Made by a program: the position numbers and the translations under genes. The notes beneath the pieces were generated by a model. It ran no database searches, was not told the origin of the DNA, and saw nothing but the letters and a program-made list of their open reading frames with translations. From Rickettsia typhi (GTDB lineage: Bacteria; Pseudomonadota; Alphaproteobacteria; Rickettsiales; UBA1997), in contig CAMAYG010000012.1 in NCBI GenBank assembly GCA_945862535.1, positions 1 to 47,298 of the forward strand: DNA of 47,298 bases. Reading direction: 5' to 3'. Shown here in pieces: positions 14,757-24,035 of this stretch (position 1 is its first letter; every line of letters starts with the position of its first letter).

Positions 14757-16529
14757 CTAGTAATTATTGGTAAAGTTAATGAAAACTTCGACCGCTGGTC
14801 TTTTTCCTTTTAATTGCTCGATAATTTTTATGACTCTGCCACGAATAGTTTTGGCAATTTCTTCGTTGATTTTGCCACTATTTAGTTTTTTAGCCTTCTT
14901 CGGGTTTTTCTTTTTAAGGAAGCTAAGATTGAAAATACTTCCTTGCTCTTCTTCTGTGCCTAGGGTTTTTTCTAAGATTTTTAATTTCTCATTAACGATT
15001 TTTCTTATTTCTTTTTGTAGATCGATTAAAACATCTTCTTCCTTTTTGAAGTCGTAGCAACCAACGGAGCGAATAGCGATATCGCCATTAATTCTTAATT
15101 TTTCGTTTATAGTAAGTGCGATAATAATAATGCCAGTTTCGGCAATTTTTCTTCTTTCTCGCAAAATGTCGGAGTTGAGATCTACCAATTGCTTGCCATC
15201 TACAGCTAAATAGCCAGATTCAACAAAGCCAATTTTTTCACAACCATCTTTGGTGATTCTAATAACTAGGCCATTCTCGGTTTGTAAGACTTTTTCTACT
15301 CCATTTGCTAAGGCAATTTCACAATGAGCTTTAGTGTGTAAAAATTCTCCATGTACTGGTATGGCAATTTTTGGTTTCGCAAGCCGATAAAGCTCTGCCA
15401 ATTCTTGCTGAGACGGATGCCCAGAAACGTGGACGAAATGGTCTTTTTCGGTGATAACATCAATTTGTTTTTTTGCCATTAAGTCGAATAATTCAAAAAT
15501 CTTCTTTTCATTACCGGGGATGATTTTTGATGAAAAAATCATTAGGTCGCCCTTGTGGAAACGAACTGAAGGGTGATTATCGGTGGCAATTTTCCTTGCA
15601 GATGCCATAGCCTCGCCCTGACAGCCGGTGCAAAGAACTAAGATCTCGTCTTTTTTGAAAGACTTCATTTGCCTATCAGAGATAAAATCGAAATCTTGAT
15701 CGAAGTAGCCAGATTTTTTGCCAACTTCGCAAATGCGATGTAGGGCATAGCCAAGAAGAACAACCTTCCTGCCAACTTCTTTGGCAATTTTTGCAATAGT
15801 GTAAATACGAGCAATATTAGAAGCAAATGTTGTAACCCCAACTAAACCTTTACGGCCAACAATTAGTGATTTTATTGAATCGTAAAGTTCACCCTCAGAC
15901 CTAGAGTGACCTTCGGAAAGTGCATTAGTAGAATCGCAAATTACTGCTAAAATATCGTTATTATTACCAAGTTCGGCAATTCTTGCCTTGTCTGATACTT
16001 CGCCAACAACAGGGTCCGGGTCGAATTTCCAGTCTCCGGTATGTAGTATTTTACCCACACTATTGTTGATAATTAATGCCTTCATCTCTGGAACAGAGTG
16101 AGTGAGGCCAATAAATTCTATTGAAAATGGCCCAATATTAAGGTTTTCATTTGGTTTAATTATATGAATCTCAACCTTTCTATCTAGCTTAAATTCCGAT
16201 AATTTAGCCAGAAGAAAGTTGCTAGCCAATGGCGAAGCATAAATAGGAACCTGAAGATCTTCCCACAGATATTGTACTGCTCCAAGGTGATCTTCGTGGA
16301 TATGAGTTAAGACAATCCCAAGTAAGTTTTTTTTATTATTTTTAATAAAATTAATATTTGGAGTTAACATGTCTACTCCGGGCACATTACTAGCAAAACC
16401 AACTCCAAGATCGACCATTAGCCACTTGCCATTAAGGTGATATAAATTTAGATTCATCCCAATCTCATTTGCTCCACCAAGTGGAAGAAATAAGAGGTCA
16501 TCTTTGTGTTTTTTAAGGTCTAGGGTCAT
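14757..16529 (-). CDS. rnj: Ribonuclease J
   Basis: A 590-aa metallo-beta-lactamase/beta-CASP ribonuclease with endo- and 5'-3' exonuclease activity in mRNA decay and rRNA maturation. The zinc motif HIHEDH is at residues 76-81, with THSVPE and HTGDWKFD further on as additional ligand segments; the beta-CASP motifs CDSTNA, SSKIIPGNE and SGHPSQQEL followed by IPVHGE are present. A lysine-rich insert (about 545-565) precedes the C-terminal domain ending VEVFINF. Many alphaproteobacteria use RNase J alongside or in place of RNase E functions. It is probably the first gene of the rnj-hemB-msbA operon, insulated from ppa by a terminator. Confidence 0.95.
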   Translation of the reverse strand: MTLDLKKHKDDLLFLPLGGANEIGMNLNLYHLNGKWLMVDLGVGFASNVPGVDMLTPNINFIKNNKKNLLGIVLTHIHEDHLGAVQYLWEDLQVPIYASPLASNFLLAKLSEFKLDRKVEIHIIKPNENLNIGPFSIEFIGLTHSVPEMKALIINNSVGKILHTGDWKFDPDPVVGEVSDKARIAELGNNNDILAVICDSTNALSEGHSRSEGELYDSIKSLIVGRKGLVGVTTFASNIARIYTIAKIAKEVGRKVVLLGYALHRICEVGKKSGYFDQDFDFISDRQMKSFKKDEILVLCTGCQGEAMASARKIATDNHPSVRFHKGDLMIFSSKIIPGNEKKIFELFDLMAKKQIDVITEKDHFVHVSGHPSQQELAELYRLAKPKIAIPVHGEFLHTKAHCEIALANGVEKVLQTENGLVIRITKDGCEKIGFVESGYLAVDGKQLVDLNSDILRERRKIAETGIIIIALTINEKLRINGDIAIRSVGCYDFKKEEDVLIDLQKEIRKIVNEKLKILEKTLGTEEEQGSIFNLSFLKKKNPKKAKKLNSGKINEEIAKTIRGRVIKIIEQLKGKRPAVEVFINFTNNY

Positions 16530-16644
16530 TTTAGTGGATTGGCTTTTGATTTATTTATTGAGTAATGTTATTTTTCATATTTAAATAGCAGTGATTTAAC
16601 TAAATTCTAACTACATCGGTTTTTAGAATTTTTAGGCTAAAAAT

Positions 16645-16680
16645 CTTAAAAAAGCCTTAGTTTTATAATATAAGGCTTGG
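16645..16680 (-). terminator. Rho-independent terminator of ppa
   Basis: On the minus strand AAGCCTTA (16678-16671) pairs with TAAGGCTT (16659-16652) around an 11-base loop, and the stem runs directly into six T residues. It begins about 27 bases after the ppa stop codon, so it would end ppa transcription before rnj. Confidence 0.75.
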
Positions 16681-16704
16681 TTTTAAATATGAAAAAATTT
16701 GTAA

Positions 16705-17241
16705 TTATTGTTTATTTTTTTGGTAGTTGTCGATAGAGGCAGAAATTATTGATTTTGCACGATCGGCATCGGCAAAATCTTGCACTTTAACCCATTTACC
16801 TTTTTCAAGATCTTTGTAGTGCTCGAAGAAATGTTTAATTTGTTCGATTAATATTTTTGGCAGTTCTCGATAAGATTCTACATTTTCGAAGCTAGAATTT
16901 AGCTTAACTGAAGGCACGGCGATGATTTTTTCGTCCATTCCCTTTTCATCTTCCATTATAAGAACTCCAACTGGCTTTACAGCGATAACCGCTCCAGAAA
17001 TTATTGGAAAATCGGCAACAACTAAAACATCTACAGGGTCGCCATCGAGCGATAAGGTGTGAGGCACGAAACCGTAATTGCAAGGGTAGTGCATTGGTGT
17101 TGCAATGAAGCGATCGACTATTATTGCCCCAGAATCTTTGTCGAATTCGTATTTTACAGGACTAGAATTTGCACTAACTTCAATTACCACATTAACAATA
17201 TGAGGAGGGTTTTTGCCAATAGAGATTTTTTCGATATCCAT
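16705..17241 (-). CDS. ppa: Inorganic pyrophosphatase (family I)
   Basis: Soluble Mg2+-dependent hydrolase, 178 aa, that splits pyrophosphate and so drives biosynthetic reactions. The signature DGDPVDVLV (residues 66-74) holds the metal-binding aspartates; HYPCNYGFVPHT (51-62) and KGWVKV-like KGKWVKVQDF near the C-terminus are also family landmarks. Length and ends match the bacterial hexameric type. It stands alone, followed by its own terminator and preceded by 120 bases of AT-rich DNA after polA. Confidence 0.96.
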   Translation of the reverse strand: MDIEKISIGKNPPHIVNVVIEVSANSSPVKYEFDKDSGAIIVDRFIATPMHYPCNYGFVPHTLSLDGDPVDVLVVADFPIISGAVIAVKPVGVLIMEDEKGMDEKIIAVPSVKLNSSFENVESYRELPKILIEQIKHFFEHYKDLEKGKWVKVQDFADADRAKSIISASIDNYQKNKQ

Positions 17242-17364
17242 AATTACTTATTTTGATGATTATTGTTAAGCCTAGCAAGGCCGATAAAACTTTGCAATAA
17301 TATTATTTATCAATATCTAATTAGCAATTATTTTTTGATAAAATGCTACAAAATAACGTTTTAT

Positions 17365-20300
17365 TTACCAATTTTTATTTATTTCGATGTCAACCTTTAG
17401 TTTTACTACTAAATTATAAGCATTAGCCATTTCAAAATTAACGATTTTTGCAACTTCATTGGCATTTTCTTCTGGGGTTTCAATCAATAATTCGTCGTGA
17501 ATTTGTAATAAAATTTTTGCCGAGATATTTTTTTGCGAAAATGTTTTTTGTAGGTTAATCATTGCCGTTTTTATTATATCTGCGGCACTTCCCTGAATTG
17601 AAGCATTAACCGCTAACCTTTCGGCTTCGCTTCTTATCAGATAGTTTTTGCTGTCGATATTTGGTAAAAAGCATTTTCTGCCAGCAATTGTGGTGATGAA
17701 TTTTTCTTTTTTAGCTTTTGCAATGGTTTCCGCAATGTAATTGGCGATTTGAGGATATTTATTAAAATATTGATCGATATATTCTTTTGCCTCTTTTTGG
17801 TTAATTTGCAATTGTTTTGCAAGGCCAAAGGCACTAATACCGTAAATTATGCCAAAATTAATTGCTTTTGCTCGATTCCGCATTTCGCCATCAACTTTAT
17901 CGATTGCGATATTAAAAACTTCGCTAGCAGTAATTTTATGAATGTCAAGATCGTTATTTAAGGCTAAAATCAAAGGCTCGACCTTGGCTATCGTTGCCAA
18001 AACTCGCAACTCGATTTGCGAGTAATCGGCAGTAATTAAAACACAATCTTTACTAGCAATAATTGCACTTCTAATTGCTTTACCTTCGGCAGTTTTAATT
18101 GGTAGATTTTGCAAATTTGGGTTTCTTGAACTTAGTCTGCCAGTGGTGGTTGAGTTGCTAAAAAAGCTACTGTGGATCCTGTTGGTTTCTTGGTTAATTT
18201 CTAGTGGCAGGGCATCGATATAAGTGTTTTTTAATTTGGTAAAATGTCGAAAATCTAGAATTTTTTTAGCAATAGGAAAATTTGTCGATAATTCTTGCAA
18301 AACCTCGACATTTGTTGATAATTGTTCGGTTTTACCTTTGTTATTTAATTGGCTAGGAAAAGGGATTTGCATCTTAAAAAACAACACTTCCGACAATTGT
18401 TTTGGCGAAGCGATATTAAATTCGCAAGTAGCAATTTCGTAAATTTCACTAGTTAATTTGGCAATTTTAATTGCAAAATCTTGTGATAAATTAGCAAGCT
18501 TGATCTCGTCAATCATTACTCCATTAGATTCCATTTGGCCAATAGATAACAGCAATGGCTTTTCTAGTTCGTGGTAAAGCGACATTTGTCTTTGCCTAAA
18601 TATTTCTTGTTGCAATGTGTTATTTAGGCTATAAAGCATTGCTGTTCTTTGCTGTATCCAATTGGTAAATTTTTGATTATCAGGGTTTTTTTGTTCTTCT
18701 TCTGTGGTTTTTTCTTGATTTTCAAGGTTAAATAATGAAGAAAAATTTTGCTGTTTTTCGAACAAAGCTTCTAAAGATAAAGATTCTTGATATTGGCTAA
18801 TGTTGCTAAAATGATAATTTAACAATTGACTTGTGGTAAAATTGCAATTGCCATAAATGAGATGATCTAGTAAAGTCAAGTCTTCGAAAGGTAAAGAATT
18901 TTTTAGAAAATGATGATAATTTTCGGTAATTTTAAGAAAAATTTTACTATTGACAAAAACTTTTACCAAACCGTTATTAGTAAAAATATTGTCTAATATT
19001 AGCATTAATTCTGTTGAAAAATTAGTCTCTAAATCTGTTGTTTTTTGATTATTGTCATTTGTGTTATTTTTAGCTGTTTCTCGAGGTTTTTCTTCGATCG
19101 TTTCCGTTGCTATTTCTTGGTTTTCTAAATTATTTTCGGCAAAAGAAAACAGGTCTTCCAGTGTATTTTTTATAAGTGTATTTTTTTGGAGTGTATTTTT
19201 TGCAATGTTTTTTACAAAGTCGTTAGTTTTTGGCAAAATAATTGGTTGTTCGTTTTTTTCGTTCTCGGCGTCTTTTTGATTATTGTTAAATTTTTTTAAC
19301 TTTTCTTGATTGATTTTTTGTAGATTTGTTATGATGTTATTGCAACAAAAATATAAAATAGTATTAATATCATTCTTACTTTCCCGACTTTCTTCGTTAT
19401 TTTTTGCCAGATTCTTAACAGTAAAATTTTCATCCAATATTGCAATAATTAGCATTTCCTCTTCTTTTAGAGCAATAAAATCAACCATAACTCCAAAGCT
19501 ATTTTCTATAATGTCGACAACTTTTGTTAAATTATCTGCATCAATATTGGCAATGTTATAAGTTTTTAATTCGCTGTTAATAGTAAAATTTTTTATTGAA
19601 TTTTCTTGAATAGTGCCGTCGTTAGCATTGGCAAAGCCTTTTATTTTTGCTAGTTGCAAGGCAACGATTTTTTGATAGTCAAGATCGCTACTTAAATTTA
19701 GTTGTTGTTTTGCTCTTTCAAAAAGCGAAGCAAAACCTTGATTTGCCAAAAATTCTAGCAAAACATTAGCTTCTATTGGCTTTTTTACTAGATCGTTAAA
19801 CGATATTGTTGATTCTAGGTCTAAGTCTAGGGTGGCAAGTTTCTTTGATAAAATAGCTTTTTGATGTGAATTTTGCAGTAATTGAGCCTTTCTTCCTTTA
19901 ATATTTTTAATATTATTGAAAATATTTTCTAAGTTATGAAACTCTGTTAATAATTCTATCGCTCCTTTAGGGCCAATGCCTGCAACCCCCGGAATGTTGT
20001 CGGCACTATCACCAACAATTGCTAAAAAATCAATAATTTGATCTGGCAAAACCCCAAGCTTCTCTTGAACTTTTTGACGATCGAGAATTTGGTCTTTTAC
20101 CGCATCGTAAACTAAAATATTATCGTCGACTAATTGTAGTAAATCTTTGTCTGGCGACACAACAAGAACCCGATGATTTAATTTGCTAAAATTTTTTGCA
20201 AAAGTGCCAATTAGGTCGTCTGCCTCGGTATTTGCTTGCTCGATGATTGTAATATTTAACGATTCTATAGCCTGTCTTACTATTGGGAATTGTGGCTTAA

Positions 20301-20565
20301 GGTTCTCTGGGCATTCTGGGCGATGAGCCTTATATTCCGGATAAAGATGATGGCGAAAATTTTTACCGCCCCCATCCAAAACTACTGCGATATGGCTATA
20401 TTCTAGTTCGCTTATTAATTTTATTAACATTTGCATCATGCCATATATGGCACCAATTGGCATTTTATCTAACCTTGTCATATTTGGTAAAGAGTAAAAT
20501 GCTCGAAAAACAAAGCTGTAGCCATCTATTAAGACTAATCTTGGCATTGATTGTTGATTTTTCAT
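17365..20565 (-). CDS. polA: DNA polymerase I, enlarged and with degenerate proofreading domain
   Basis: 1066 aa from the ATG at 20565 (MKNQQSMPRLVLIDGYSF); an upstream GTG in frame adds 11 unconvincing residues. Residues 1 to about 290 form the 5' nuclease, with VVLDGGG, EADDLIGT, SPDKDLLQLV and GDSADNIPGVAGIGPKGA. The polymerase domain has motif A TADYSQIELRVLA, motif B RAKAINFGIIYG and motif C LLQIHDELL, all intact. Between them, from about 320 to 640, the 3'-5' exonuclease region lacks a recognisable DxE motif (the aligned stretch reads VMVDFIALKEEE) and is padded with Asn-, Lys- and Glu-rich sequence, so proofreading is probably absent. The whole is longer than the usual 850-930 aa. Its role is gap filling and RNA primer removal. 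Confidence 0.95.
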   Translation of the reverse strand: MKNQQSMPRLVLIDGYSFVFRAFYSLPNMTRLDKMPIGAIYGMMQMLIKLISELEYSHIAVVLDGGGKNFRHHLYPEYKAHRPECPENLKPQFPIVRQAIESLNITIIEQANTEADDLIGTFAKNFSKLNHRVLVVSPDKDLLQLVDDNILVYDAVKDQILDRQKVQEKLGVLPDQIIDFLAIVGDSADNIPGVAGIGPKGAIELLTEFHNLENIFNNIKNIKGRKAQLLQNSHQKAILSKKLATLDLDLESTISFNDLVKKPIEANVLLEFLANQGFASLFERAKQQLNLSSDLDYQKIVALQLAKIKGFANANDGTIQENSIKNFTINSELKTYNIANIDADNLTKVVDIIENSFGVMVDFIALKEEEMLIIAILDENFTVKNLAKNNEESRESKNDINTILYFCCNNIITNLQKINQEKLKKFNNNQKDAENEKNEQPIILPKTNDFVKNIAKNTLQKNTLIKNTLEDLFSFAENNLENQEIATETIEEKPRETAKNNTNDNNQKTTDLETNFSTELMLILDNIFTNNGLVKVFVNSKIFLKITENYHHFLKNSLPFEDLTLLDHLIYGNCNFTTSQLLNYHFSNISQYQESLSLEALFEKQQNFSSLFNLENQEKTTEEEQKNPDNQKFTNWIQQRTAMLYSLNNTLQQEIFRQRQMSLYHELEKPLLLSIGQMESNGVMIDEIKLANLSQDFAIKIAKLTSEIYEIATCEFNIASPKQLSEVLFFKMQIPFPSQLNNKGKTEQLSTNVEVLQELSTNFPIAKKILDFRHFTKLKNTYIDALPLEINQETNRIHSSFFSNSTTTGRLSSRNPNLQNLPIKTAEGKAIRSAIIASKDCVLITADYSQIELRVLATIAKVEPLILALNNDLDIHKITASEVFNIAIDKVDGEMRNRAKAINFGIIYGISAFGLAKQLQINQKEAKEYIDQYFNKYPQIANYIAETIAKAKKEKFITTIAGRKCFLPNIDSKNYLIRSEAERLAVNASIQGSAADIIKTAMINLQKTFSQKNISAKILLQIHDELLIETPEENANEVAKIVNFEMANAYNLVVKLKVDIEINKNW

Positions 20566-20670
20566 TTTGTTATCATTTAAAATAAATAAATATACCACTT
20601 AAACATGAAATGGCATTGCAAGGATGTTGCTTTGTAATATTGGTATTGTTTTTTAAAAAATAAAAAATAC

Positions 20671-20705
20671 TTTCTAATAACTTGTTTTAAACATGTTGTT
20701 AGAAA
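20671..20705. promoter_or_regulatory. 35-bp near-perfect dyad between polA and GT2
   Basis: The arms TTTCTAATAAC (20671-20681) and GTTGTTAGAAA (20695-20705) flank an inner palindrome TGTTTTAAACA-like core (20683-20693). Pairing base by base around position 20688, 15 of 17 positions are complementary and one of the two exceptions is a T-G wobble. It lies in the divergent gap, 26 bases before the GT2 start, with no T-run on either side. Operator for a dimeric regulator or 5'-leader hairpin of the glycosyltransferase mRNA are both possible. Confidence 0.5.
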
Positions 20706-20730
20706 TAAAACATTATTAATTTATTCACCA

Positions 20731-21555
20731 ATGATAATTATCGCTTTAGCCGCCTTAAACGAGGCCATAAACCTAGAAAAAATTATTGTAGAATTTAGCT
20801 CTGAAATTTGCAAGCTACAATCCGATAATAATAAAATAACCGAAAAAGACTGTGAGTTAAAGCAATATATTCCTCATTTTATTATTTGCATCGATGGTTC
20901 GAACGATAATTCGCAAGAAATAATTACTAAATTGCAAGATACTTACCCTATAACATTGCTACCGCCACAAAATACTCGCGGTCTTGGACTTGCTTTTGGC
21001 CGTATTTTCGACTATTTCCTTAATAATTACCATAAAGATGACATTCTTATAACCCTAGATGCCGATTTAACTCATCAAAGTGCAGATCTGGCGAATCTTA
21101 TGACGGCGGTCAGAACCGAAAAATATGACCTGATTATTGGCTCTCGTTTTTGTAATGGCTCTAAAATTAGCGGTTTTCCTTTGTTTCGTATTGTTATTAG
21201 CCGATCCGTTGCGATTTTGCTAAAAATCTTAACCTTCATAATTACTAAGAAAAAAAGTAAAATAAACGATTATACTAGCGGTTATCGCATTTATAAATTT
21301 GGCAAATTGCAAGAGTTGCAAAGCTTGGCAATTAGTAAAAAAGAATCGTTGATAGAAGAAGTTCATTTTACCTACACTATCGAAATTTTACTAAAATTAA
21401 TTAGGCTTAAGGCTAATATTTGCGAAGTTGGAATAGATTATTGCTACAATAATAAAATCGGTAAAAGTAACTTAAATTTCTTTAATAATTTTACTGGTCT
21501 TATTAGTTTAATTTTACGATTCTTTTTTGTAAAAAATAAATCAGAAGGTCTATAA
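20731..21555 (+). CDS. Family 2 glycosyltransferase, polyprenol-phosphate type
   Basis: 274-aa GT-A fold enzyme. Visible are the nucleotide-sugar motif IDGSNDNS (from about residue 54), the metal-binding DAD (110-112) in LDADLTHQ, GSRF, and DYTSGYRIYKF, a pattern of dolichol-phosphate-mannose-synthase-like proteins. A hydrophobic stretch near 150-170 may touch the membrane but no C-terminal GtrA-type domain is present. It probably transfers a sugar from a nucleotide donor to a polyprenyl phosphate for envelope glycans; donor and acceptor are unknown. It starts 26 bases after a large dyad and precedes panC by 42 bases. Confidence 0.85.
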   Translation: MIIIALAALNEAINLEKIIVEFSSEICKLQSDNNKITEKDCELKQYIPHFIICIDGSNDNSQEIITKLQDTYPITLLPPQNTRGLGLAFGRIFDYFLNNYHKDDILITLDADLTHQSADLANLMTAVRTEKYDLIIGSRFCNGSKISGFPLFRIVISRSVAILLKILTFIITKKKSKINDYTSGYRIYKFGKLQELQSLAISKKESLIEEVHFTYTIEILLKLIRLKANICEVGIDYCYNNKIGKSNLNFFNNFTGLISLILRFFFVKNKSEGL

Positions 21556-21597
21556 TACTGTTTCTTATAGTTAAATATTACTAAAATACTTATTAAA

Positions 21598-22515
21598 ATG
21601 GTTAAAAACCTCACCAATAAAAAAGATCTAAATTCTTTTGTTGATCGTTGCAAAAAGGAAGGCAAGAAAATTGCCTTGGTCCCAACTATGGGGGCATTGC
21701 ACAACGGTCATATTGCCCTAATTGATTTGGCAAAAGAATTTGCCGATGAAGTTTTGGTGTCAATTTTTATCAATCCTCTGCAATTTAATAATTTGCAAGA
21801 TTTCGAAAAATACCCCATTACCCTACAAAGAGATCTAGAGAAAATTACCAATAACGGCAAAGCTACTGCGGTTTTTAGCCCAAATATTAACGATATTTAC
21901 CCCGATAAAATCGCAATAAATTTTAATTCGGAATTGTTCAGCAAATTATGCGGTAAAGATCGCTTAGGGCATTTTGCCGGAGTTTGTGCTATTGTGGTAA
22001 AATTATTTAATTTAACTGGTGCAAATTTTGCAGTTTTTGGTGAAAAAGATTTTCAGCAACTACAAATTATAAAACAATTAGTAAAAGATTTTAATTTTCC
22101 AATTGAGATTATTTCTTTACCAACCTACAGAGAATCTAGCAATGATTATCAAGGCCTAGCAATGTCTTCCCGCAATCAAAGATTGTCAAGAGATTCGTTA
22201 ATAAAAGCCACAGCATTACATCGTCAAATGCAATTTTTTGCTAGTAGTTTTGCTAATTATTATCTACAATATCAACATCATAAAATAACATATTTAGAGC
22301 TAATAAAGATAATTAGTGACTTAACCAATGTTGCTAAAGCTAATATTATCGATGCTGGATTCGATAAAATAGACTATTTTACTTTAATGGATGAAGAAAC
22401 TTTAACCGATTTTACTAGTCAAGATTTTCTTGCAAAAATCCATTGTAAAAAAAGAATTTTTGTTGCCTCAATCATTGATGAAATAAGGCTAATCGATAAT
22501 TTAGCAATAATTTAA
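21598..22515 (+). CDS. panC: Pantothenate synthetase
   Basis: ATP-dependent ligase joining pantoate and beta-alanine to give pantothenate (vitamin B5); 305 aa, slightly longer than the usual 280. VPTMGALHNGH (residues 28-38) is the HxGH nucleotide-binding signature, followed by SIFINPLQF, FGEKDFQQL and the MSSRNQRLS motif near the end of the adenylation site. No panB or panD is in the window, so pantoate would have to be made elsewhere or imported. It is probably cotranscribed with the GT2 gene and is convergent with mgtE, with an 18-base gap. Confidence 0.95.
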   Translation: MVKNLTNKKDLNSFVDRCKKEGKKIALVPTMGALHNGHIALIDLAKEFADEVLVSIFINPLQFNNLQDFEKYPITLQRDLEKITNNGKATAVFSPNINDIYPDKIAINFNSELFSKLCGKDRLGHFAGVCAIVVKLFNLTGANFAVFGEKDFQQLQIIKQLVKDFNFPIEIISLPTYRESSNDYQGLAMSSRNQRLSRDSLIKATALHRQMQFFASSFANYYLQYQHHKITYLELIKIISDLTNVAKANIIDAGFDKIDYFTLMDEETLTDFTSQDFLAKIHCKKRIFVASIIDEIRLIDNLAII

Positions 22516-22533
22516 CTGTCTAAAGCATCGTTG

Positions 22534-23913
22534 CTACATAATTAATTTTGCAAGACCAAGAAAGATAAGGAAAGAGCAAGCATCGGTAATGGTAATAAGA
22601 AAAACTCCAGAGGCAACTGCTGGGTCGAATTTAAGGCGATCGAACAAGATTGGTATTGCGGCCCCGAACATTCCGCCAACAATAATAGTGCTACAAATTG
22701 CTAAAGCAAAAACCATTGCTAGTTTCGCATCGTTTTGCAATAAATAACAGCCAATAGCAGCAAGAATCGCCAAAGATAAGCCATTTATTGCCGAGGCAAA
22801 AATTTCCTTGAGTAAGATTTTCATCCGACCAATTTTACCAATATTGCTTGTGGCAATAGTTCGGACTAAAACCGTTAAAGCCTGAGTCCCGGCATTGCCA
22901 GCAATACTAGCAACAATTGGCATCATTACTGCGAGGGCAACGATTCGCTCAATTTCTTTAACAAAAAGCCCAATAATGCTAGCGGCCATGGCACTTGTCG
23001 CAAGGCTAGTTAATAGCCAAGGTATTCTTGATTTGGCGATATTTGCAGAAGAATTGTTGATATTGGCATTATTTACCCCGCCAAGCAATAAGATATCTTC
23101 TCCCGCTTCTTCTTGTAATACATCGATAATATCGTCGGCATAAATTACTCCAACCAAAATTCCTTTATTGTCGACAATCGGGGCATAATGCAGGGCATAT
23201 TTCGAAAATAATTTTGCCGCCTCTTCTTTGTCGATATCGGCAGGTAGCGGGCGAATTTCACCTTGTTTTGCCATAATCTGCGACATTAAAACTTCTTTTT
23301 TGCTTTTTAAAATATTGCTAATTTTAACTTCCGAAACGGGGCGAAAATCGTTGTCGACAATAACGATATAATGAAAATCTTCTGGTAAATCTTGCTTATT
23401 TTGCAAATATTGTGTTGCTTTGGCGACACTGTAATCTTGCTTAAAGGCAATAAAGTTCTGATTCATCAATCGACCCAAAGAATTTTCTGGATAAGATAAT
23501 GCCTCTTCAATTTCGCTTCTTTTTTCGCGCGATACCTGATTTAAGATCTGGTTAATATCGTTATTGTCGAGGTTTTCGATAACTTGCACTGCATCTTCTG
23601 GCTCTAGCTGATTTATTGCTTTGGCACTGTCGTCAACCCCCAGTAAATCGATAATCTGATTCTTAAGATCGTCGCTTAAATAGGTTAACATCTCTGGATT
23701 TAAGATATTGCTAACGGTAGAAATTAGAAATGCGATTTGATCGTCGTTTAATGTAGCAATTAATTCCGCCTGATCTGCGGCATGTAGTTCGGCGAAAAGT
23801 TTTCGCAAAGGTGTTTTTAGGTCGTTTTCAATCGACTGAATTATGCGGTTTCTAATAGTTGAATCGATGCCAAAGGAAGTTTCGAAGTTATCGCGGATAT
23901 TAGAATCTGTCAT
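22534..23913 (-). CDS. mgtE: Magnesium transporter MgtE
   Basis: 459-aa Mg2+ channel/transporter. The cytosolic N-domain (about residues 15-135) is acidic and made of short helical repeats with LEPEDAVQVIENL; two CBS domains follow (about 140-270, including VSEVKISN and YADDIIDVLQEE), and the C-terminal half has five membrane helices with the pore signature IASIAGNAGTQAL. In this family the N and CBS domains sense cytosolic Mg2+ and close the pore. No M-box riboswitch is visible in the 120 bases upstream. Confidence 0.95.
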   Translation of the reverse strand: MTDSNIRDNFETSFGIDSTIRNRIIQSIENDLKTPLRKLFAELHAADQAELIATLNDDQIAFLISTVSNILNPEMLTYLSDDLKNQIIDLLGVDDSAKAINQLEPEDAVQVIENLDNNDINQILNQVSREKRSEIEEALSYPENSLGRLMNQNFIAFKQDYSVAKATQYLQNKQDLPEDFHYIVIVDNDFRPVSEVKISNILKSKKEVLMSQIMAKQGEIRPLPADIDKEEAAKLFSKYALHYAPIVDNKGILVGVIYADDIIDVLQEEAGEDILLLGGVNNANINNSSANIAKSRIPWLLTSLATSAMAASIIGLFVKEIERIVALAVMMPIVASIAGNAGTQALTVLVRTIATSNIGKIGRMKILLKEIFASAINGLSLAILAAIGCYLLQNDAKLAMVFALAICSTIIVGGMFGAAIPILFDRLKFDPAVASGVFLITITDACSFLIFLGLAKLIM

Positions 23914-24035
23914 AGCTTATGTAATTAGGTTGTTAATGTGTCCTTTAATTGGCAATTATTTTTGTCTGATGTTAGTTTATAGTTCCTCGAGCTATATTTT
24001 AAGACATTACTAGATAAAACATTTTTGTAAAATTG

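Noticed and set aside
23914-24035. M-box magnesium riboswitch before mgtE
   Set aside because: The spacer is short, AT-rich and shows none of the conserved paired regions.
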